A DNA stretch of 10,892 bases from Chitinivibrionales bacterium (GTDB lineage: Bacteria > Fibrobacterota > Chitinivibrionia > Chitinivibrionales > JANQEN01). The position numbers and the translations under genes are program-made. Location: assembly GCA_030593665.1 (NCBI GenBank), contig JAUVGS010000023.1, positions 1 to 10,892 of the forward strand, written 5' to 3'. Shown piece by piece: positions 7,054-10,892 of the stretch. Below the pieces are notes generated by a model. The model searched no databases and was not told where the DNA came from. It was given only the letters and a program-made list of their open reading frames with translations. How positions within the stretch are numbered: position 1 is the first letter of the stretch; each line of letters opens with the position of its first letter.

Positions 7054-7477
7054 AACAAAAACAGGTTTAAAAAAGAATGCATTTATAAACGGATTTATCG
7101 GAAAACACTTTAAATAAAAGCAGAGATATAATTGAATCTCATTTTTTACAAATAGTATATTCACAAATCCACGTTCTTTGTAAAAAGATCGTATATTGAC
7201 CGGAGGGCTACTGAATATTATTATTCAGGCCTGAAATTATTTGCACTGATACAATCATAACAACACGACGCCCAACTTGAGTTATTGAATGATTATTTTG
7301 ATTACGACATTGCACAGCATATGTATGAGCTGCCGGTTGCAACGAAATAACCGCGAATAATTCTTTCTCCCCAGTGAATAACAAACACTGTTATCCTTGT
7401 CTATAATTAGTAAAAATTTGGTGTTTTTTGTAATAAATGAATTGTTACGTCTTTTTTCTGTTAAGGAGCCTGACGCA
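7054..7477 (+). other. Long 5' leader of the right-hand gene pair
   Basis: About 420 nt separate the predicted sigma-54 start from the ATG at 7478. AT-rich inverted repeats are visible: TTTTTACAAA (7143-7152) with TTTGTAAAAA (7177-7186), 10 bp with a 24-nt loop; and CTGAATA (7211-7217) with TATTCAG (7222-7228), 7 bp with a 4-nt loop. GGAGGG (7202-7207) precedes only a seven-codon CTG frame. No known riboswitch pattern was recognised. A nearer, ordinary promoter cannot be excluded. Confidence 0.4.
7463..7468 (+). promoter_or_regulatory. Ribosome binding site selecting ATG 7478
   Basis: AAGGAG lies 9 nt before ATG 7478. The in-frame TTG at 7397 would add 27 residues ahead of the signal peptide and has no comparable site. 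Confidence 0.65.
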
Positions 7478-8275
7478 ATGAAATATCCCTGTGCTGATAT
7501 TAGAATTGTAAACTCACGATTACCGGCCTTTACAAGATTACTTGTTTTCACCCTGTGTGCACTGCATTTCTCCTGCACCTTTGAAAGAGATAACCCACTT
7601 GATCCTGAAAATGAGTCCTATGTCGAGGTTAACATTACAAGCCATTCGGACGGTGTTATCATTGGTAAAGACAGTATAACTATCGTATGGGAAGGCATCG
7701 GAAAACTGGATGAATATCACTATTGTATGGATAATGGCCCGGTAATTGACGAATGCCTATCAGACACAGCCTGTTTTGGCTTTCTCGATGAAGGATTACA
7801 CACCTTTTATGTTACCATGATAAACCTGAATGGTAATATAGCCGCCGACACCCTTGCTTTTTATGTCGATGTAATTAAGGGGCCGTCAATGGTACTCTAT
7901 CCACAAAAACTCACCTGTGCCGGCAATACATCATTTCAAATTAAAGTGATGCTGGAAGAGGTCTCCAAAATAATCGGTGCTAATGTATTTCTGGTATTTG
8001 ACCATTCGAAAATAGCATTTGAGCAGGCTGTTTCCCCCTGGAGTTTTTTTCAGGCAGAAATCATCTCTCAAGATACCATTGAACTCAGTATTTCTTCATT
8101 TGATACCACGGATGGGTATACGGGCAGTGGAGAATTAGCCTCATTACATTTTAAAACAGGTATCCTGACCACTCCAACAGATATACAGTTTATTCCTCAG
8201 AAAACCAGAATGATAAATAATGCCGGACATGATGTTGATATTTCTATTCTTAGAAACGGGAGAATCGAAAAGTGA
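7478..8275 (+). CDS. Lipoprotein with Ig-like and cohesin-like domains
   Basis: 265 residues from ATG 7478. After a basic N-terminus and hydrophobic RLLVFTLCALHFSC, Cys33 is the likely lipidated residue (Ser at -1). It is followed by TFERDNPLDPENE, a mature start common in Fibrobacteres-type lipoproteins. Residues about 50-132 form an Ig-like beta domain (ITIVWEG, YHYCMDNG, LDEGLHTFYVTMINLNGN, FYVDV). Residues about 136-263 read as a cohesin-like jelly-roll: FQIKVMLEEV, IGANVFLVFDHSKIAFEQ (the usual vagfqf.l.YDpsvL strand pair), GSGELASLHFKTG (the g.la.i.Fkv strand), then a closing RNGRIE strand. Cohesins bind dockerin modules in cellulosomes and in non-cellulosomal surface assemblies; no dockerin is visible in this window. 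TGA 8273-8275 overlaps the GTG start of the next gene, implying coupled translation and a linked role. Confidence 0.75.
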   Translation: MKYPCADIRIVNSRLPAFTRLLVFTLCALHFSCTFERDNPLDPENESYVEVNITSHSDGVIIGKDSITIVWEGIGKLDEYHYCMDNGPVIDECLSDTACFGFLDEGLHTFYVTMINLNGNIAADTLAFYVDVIKGPSMVLYPQKLTCAGNTSFQIKVMLEEVSKIIGANVFLVFDHSKIAFEQAVSPWSFFQAEIISQDTIELSISSFDTTDGYTGSGELASLHFKTGILTTPTDIQFIPQKTRMINNAGHDVDISILRNGRIEK

Positions 8276-10892
8276 AAAAAACACAAACCTTTGCACTGTT
8301 TGCAATCCTGATTATTATATCACTGTGCTTTTCAACGAGCAGTCAAGAACCTGAGCACATTGACAATAGCATTGGTCAAACAGAAAGTCGTACTGTTCCC
8401 GACATTTCACAGGTAAAAATTATTATTGCTGAAGGGAAGTCAATTGTAACAACGAAAAACATCCCTGTTTTGATTAAACCCGGAACAGGAACCGGCAGGA
8501 TACGCCATTTTTATTATGGATTCCCGGAAAAGAACCGCATTAAAATTTCTAAGGAATCTTTTGTTATTGAACTCCCCAACGAGGGGAAAAACAGCATTTT
8601 CTTCTGGGCCGCTGATACCTCCGGCAATGTGTCCGATCCCAGGGTCCTGACTATTACCCTCGATACTACGCCGCCCACTCTCTCGAAAACCGGGATTATT
8701 GTTAACAAAGGCGTCTCTATTACTAATTCAGGCCGGGTACTGTGCGAAGTTGAAAACGTAATAGAGGAGAATGGCATTGCACACTTTTTATTTGGCATCG
8801 ATACTGAAAAACCCCAGAAAAGCAAACAGCCTGAATGCAGCTTTAAAAATGTGCCCGAAGGTCACCATACCATTATCGTACAGGTGGAGGATTTGGCAGG
8901 TAATCTGGGTAAACAGGTTCAAACTGAAATAATTATCGACAGGAGCCCGCCTGATTTATCAAATGCTGTGTTTACCCTCGCTCATAACAAACAAAAAGTT
9001 AATAGAAAGCAGATAGAGGTCACGGTAAAAAAAGTCGCGGACCAAAATGGCATTAGAAGTTTGTACTATGGTTTCAATAAAGATGATCGTACCGCTCTTG
9101 TCAAAAAACCATACCTGATTAACCTCCCCCATGAAGGGAAGAATGAAATATTCTTCCGGGCAGAAGATTCTGCCGGTAACATTTCTAAACCGGTAGTTCG
9201 GCATATTGAACTCGACACTCAGCCACCAACTGTAAAATCTTACCAAATGAGCAAAAAAGGAGTTATTGGCATTGGTAAAATAACCGGTTCCCTTGTTTTT
9301 TCTGAACCTATAGACACTTCAGCAAAAATACAAATAAAACTCGGCACGCTTTCATTACCGCACACATGGAAAAACCGTCAATCACTCGATATCAAGGGAA
9401 CAATCCCAGAATCAATGAAAAACGGATGTGTGCCACTTTCAATTAATGGTATGACAGATGACGCGGGTAATGCAATTACAGATTCTATAGGAATATGTAT
9501 TGACGTCGATACTAAGGCCCCGGTAGTCAGCCGGTCAGGCATTCTGCTCAACAACGGCGGCACTCTTTTCAACACGGAGAATATCTCCTGTACTCTTTCT
9601 AATGTTAAAGATGATAACAGGATACAGGCATACTATTTCAAGCTTGATACACTTAAAGCCCACAAAAGCACAAAGTCAAATTTCATCTTCCAAAAAGTTG
9701 CCGAAGGCAGTCATTCCATAGAGGTAATTGCAGAGGATATTGCCGGCAATCAAAGCAAGCCGGTAAAAACAATTTTTATAGTTGATCACACCGCCCCGGA
9801 AATAAAAAAAGCAAATGTTGTTATCGAGAATAATGTATATAAGGTTAACACCAGGCAGGTGACCGTTCAGATTGAAAAGATACTGGACCCATCAGGAGTT
9901 AAATGTTACTATTATGGATTTAAAAAAGATAACCGTATAGCATTTGATACGAAACCCTACGTTATACCGCTTGAGAACTATGGTAAAAACACTCTCTATT
10001 TCTGGGCGGAAGATTCTGCCGGTAATTATTCAAAGAAAACAATTAAAAGGATAGAACTTGATACAATAGGTCCCGCGGTAGCATCATCTCACCTGAAAAA
10101 GGGAACGGTACTGGGTCCGGGAAAGGTATACGACACGCTATCATTTTCAGAGGCCCTTGATACAACTAAAAAAATAAGCGTGCAGCTTGATTCTCTTCCC
10201 TGTACCTTTCAATGGCAAAGCAAACAGATACTCAGCATTGCCGGTACTATTTCCCATAAAACAAAAAATGGCCCGTCAAAAATACAAATTACCGGTTTAC
10301 AGGATGAGGCAGGCAATCCACCGGATGAGTCTGTTTTTATTGCAGTTATTATAGATACCAGACCACCTCTTCTGACAAAGGGAAATATCCAATTCAATAA
10401 TGGCGGGACACTGTTTAATACAAACAGCATCACCTGTAAACTTTCCAACATACAAGAAGAAAATTGGGTTGTAAAGTATTCTTTCCAGCTTGACTCATTT
10501 CCCGCGACCGTTACCGAGAAACAGGCTGCTCTCTTTAAACTTCTTGCCGAGGGAAAACATACCATCACGGTCACGGCTGAAGACAATGCCGGGAATCGAA
10601 GCAGACCGGTACAAAAAACCCTTATGATAGACATAACACCGCCAAAAATCGATTCCCTCTATTTCTCTTATAAAAAAGGTTCCACTATACCGGTTCGGAT
10701 AAACCTGGCTTTTTCAGAACAGATGGATACATCAATGCAATCATCGGTAAAATTCGGCAGTGAGGATTGCAGGCAGGCACAATGGAAAAACCGTAGGACA
10801 TGGATTGGGTACTACCCGATAGATGCACACACCCCGCTGGATTCTTTACCCTTTGAAATGACAGGATTTAATGACGTCGCCGGAAACAGCGT
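8272..10892 (+). CDS. Giant exported protein of tandem Ig-like D-x-AGN modules (3' end outside window)
   Basis: A GTG start at 8272 overlaps the preceding stop by 4 bp (GTGA). The frame stays open to the last base, giving 873 residues so far. The N-terminus MKKTQTFALFAILIIISLCF is a Sec signal peptide; a lipobox is not convincing. The rest is a chain of Ig-like modules, each ending in a D-x-x-x-P linker at residues 131, 223, 315, 413, 505, 597, 695 and 787. Three classes are visible. A has YYGF at about 82, 266, 548 and EGKNxxxFWAEDSAGN. C has NNGGTLFNT and EGxHxIxVxAEDxAGN. B has FSExxDTS at about 344, 626, 815 and TDDAGN. The order is A-C-A-B-C-A-B-C-B. Such arrays occur in bacterial adhesins and surface stalks. 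No enzyme domain is visible and no sorting tail has yet been reached. A stalk or adhesin role is inference. Confidence 0.85.
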   Translation, partial: MKKTQTFALFAILIIISLCFSTSSQEPEHIDNSIGQTESRTVPDISQVKIIIAEGKSIVTTKNIPVLIKPGTGTGRIRHFYYGFPEKNRIKISKESFVIELPNEGKNSIFFWAADTSGNVSDPRVLTITLDTTPPTLSKTGIIVNKGVSITNSGRVLCEVENVIEENGIAHFLFGIDTEKPQKSKQPECSFKNVPEGHHTIIVQVEDLAGNLGKQVQTEIIIDRSPPDLSNAVFTLAHNKQKVNRKQIEVTVKKVADQNGIRSLYYGFNKDDRTALVKKPYLINLPHEGKNEIFFRAEDSAGNISKPVVRHIELDTQPPTVKSYQMSKKGVIGIGKITGSLVFSEPIDTSAKIQIKLGTLSLPHTWKNRQSLDIKGTIPESMKNGCVPLSINGMTDDAGNAITDSIGICIDVDTKAPVVSRSGILLNNGGTLFNTENISCTLSNVKDDNRIQAYYFKLDTLKAHKSTKSNFIFQKVAEGSHSIEVIAEDIAGNQSKPVKTIFIVDHTAPEIKKANVVIENNVYKVNTRQVTVQIEKILDPSGVKCYYYGFKKDNRIAFDTKPYVIPLENYGKNTLYFWAEDSAGNYSKKTIKRIELDTIGPAVASSHLKKGTVLGPGKVYDTLSFSEALDTTKKISVQLDSLPCTFQWQSKQILSIAGTISHKTKNGPSKIQITGLQDEAGNPPDESVFIAVIIDTRPPLLTKGNIQFNNGGTLFNTNSITCKLSNIQEENWVVKYSFQLDSFPATVTEKQAALFKLLAEGKHTITVTAEDNAGNRSRPVQKTLMIDITPPKIDSLYFSYKKGSTIPVRINLAFSEQMDTSMQSSVKFGSEDCRQAQWKNRRTWIGYYPIDAHTPLDSLPFEMTGFNDVAGNS
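8662..10892 (+). repeat. Tandem Ig-like modules with an 846-bp higher-order cassette
   Basis: Distances between successive D-x-x-x-P linkers are 92, 92, 98, 92, 92, 98 and 92 residues. The A-B-C cassette of 282 residues (846 bp) appears at about 8938-9783 and again at 9784-10629, with matching codons exactly 846 bp apart (9067/9913, 9301/10147, 9550/10396). An A-C pair without B precedes them. A B module follows the last C directly, with no A between them. Confidence 0.9.

Noticed and set aside
7282..7578. Minus-strand ORF of 98 residues overlapping the leader and the start of the cohesin-like lipoprotein gene
   Set aside because: It overlaps a well-supported signal peptide region on the other strand, has no good ribosome binding site and shows no domain or signal peptide.
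8514..8825. Minus-strand ORF of 103 residues inside the Ig-repeat gene
   Set aside because: It is antisense to a repeat protein whose + frame is continuous and patterned; its sequence is the shadow of that coding frame.
8938..10629. Possible CRISPR-like or satellite repeat array
   Set aside because: The 846-bp periodicity is coding, in frame and diverged; it reflects protein modules, not short identical DNA repeats with spacers.
10209..10634. Minus-strand ORF of 141 residues
   Set aside because: It lies entirely antisense to the B and C modules of the repeat gene, without family motifs.

Overview
The window reads as chromosomal DNA of a Gram-negative, diderm bacterium with a type IX secretion system (T9SS). 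A Fibrobacterota/Chitinivibrionia-like lineage is my best guess. The basis is a C-terminal NYPNPF sorting tail on the first gene, a lipoprotein with a CTFERDNPLDPENE-type mature N-terminus, heavy use of GTG/TTG starts, moderate GC, and stacked beta-sandwich modules. This placement is inference from style, not from a marker gene. No tRNA, rRNA, CRISPR array, transposase or phage gene was seen. All genes are on the + strand.

Left block (1-6546): four collinear genes for envelope or exported proteins. (1) The 3' part of a T9SS cargo made of tandem 112-residue PPC-like repeats, a CARDB-like domain and a sorting tail. (2) A 550-residue envelope protein with two CsgG/FlgO-like domains around a PEGA domain and a membrane-embedded C-terminus. 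(3) An 874-residue mosaic lipoprotein (carboxypeptidase-regulatory-like repeats, PKD, Ig-like, FnIII-like, two PPC-like domains), probably starting at a CTG codon. (4) A 116-residue lipoprotein. A 20-bp palindrome matching the dRS3-type consensus lies between genes 1 and 2.

Middle (6547-7477): 931 bp with no convincing gene but dense in signals. There are two sigma-54-type promoters (GG-N10-GC) that resemble each other beyond the consensus. The first is followed by a strong hairpin-plus-T-run terminator, so it would produce an RNA of about 140 nt with no evident coding sequence. The second lies upstream of the right block with a leader of about 420 nt.

Right block (7478-10892): two translationally coupled genes with a 4-bp overlap. 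The first is a lipoprotein with an Ig-like and a cohesin-like domain. The second is a very long exported protein open at the window end (873 residues visible), made of Ig-like modules in three classes A, C and B of exactly 92, 92 and 98 residues. Its A-B-C cassette (282 residues, 846 bp) occurs twice without a net indel.

Taken together the locus looks like a cell-surface or adhesion gene neighbourhood, with a sigma-54-controlled two-gene unit at its right end. No enzyme was recognised. The most interesting candidates are the sigma-54 promoter/short RNA arrangement and the cohesin-lipoprotein plus repeat-protein pair.
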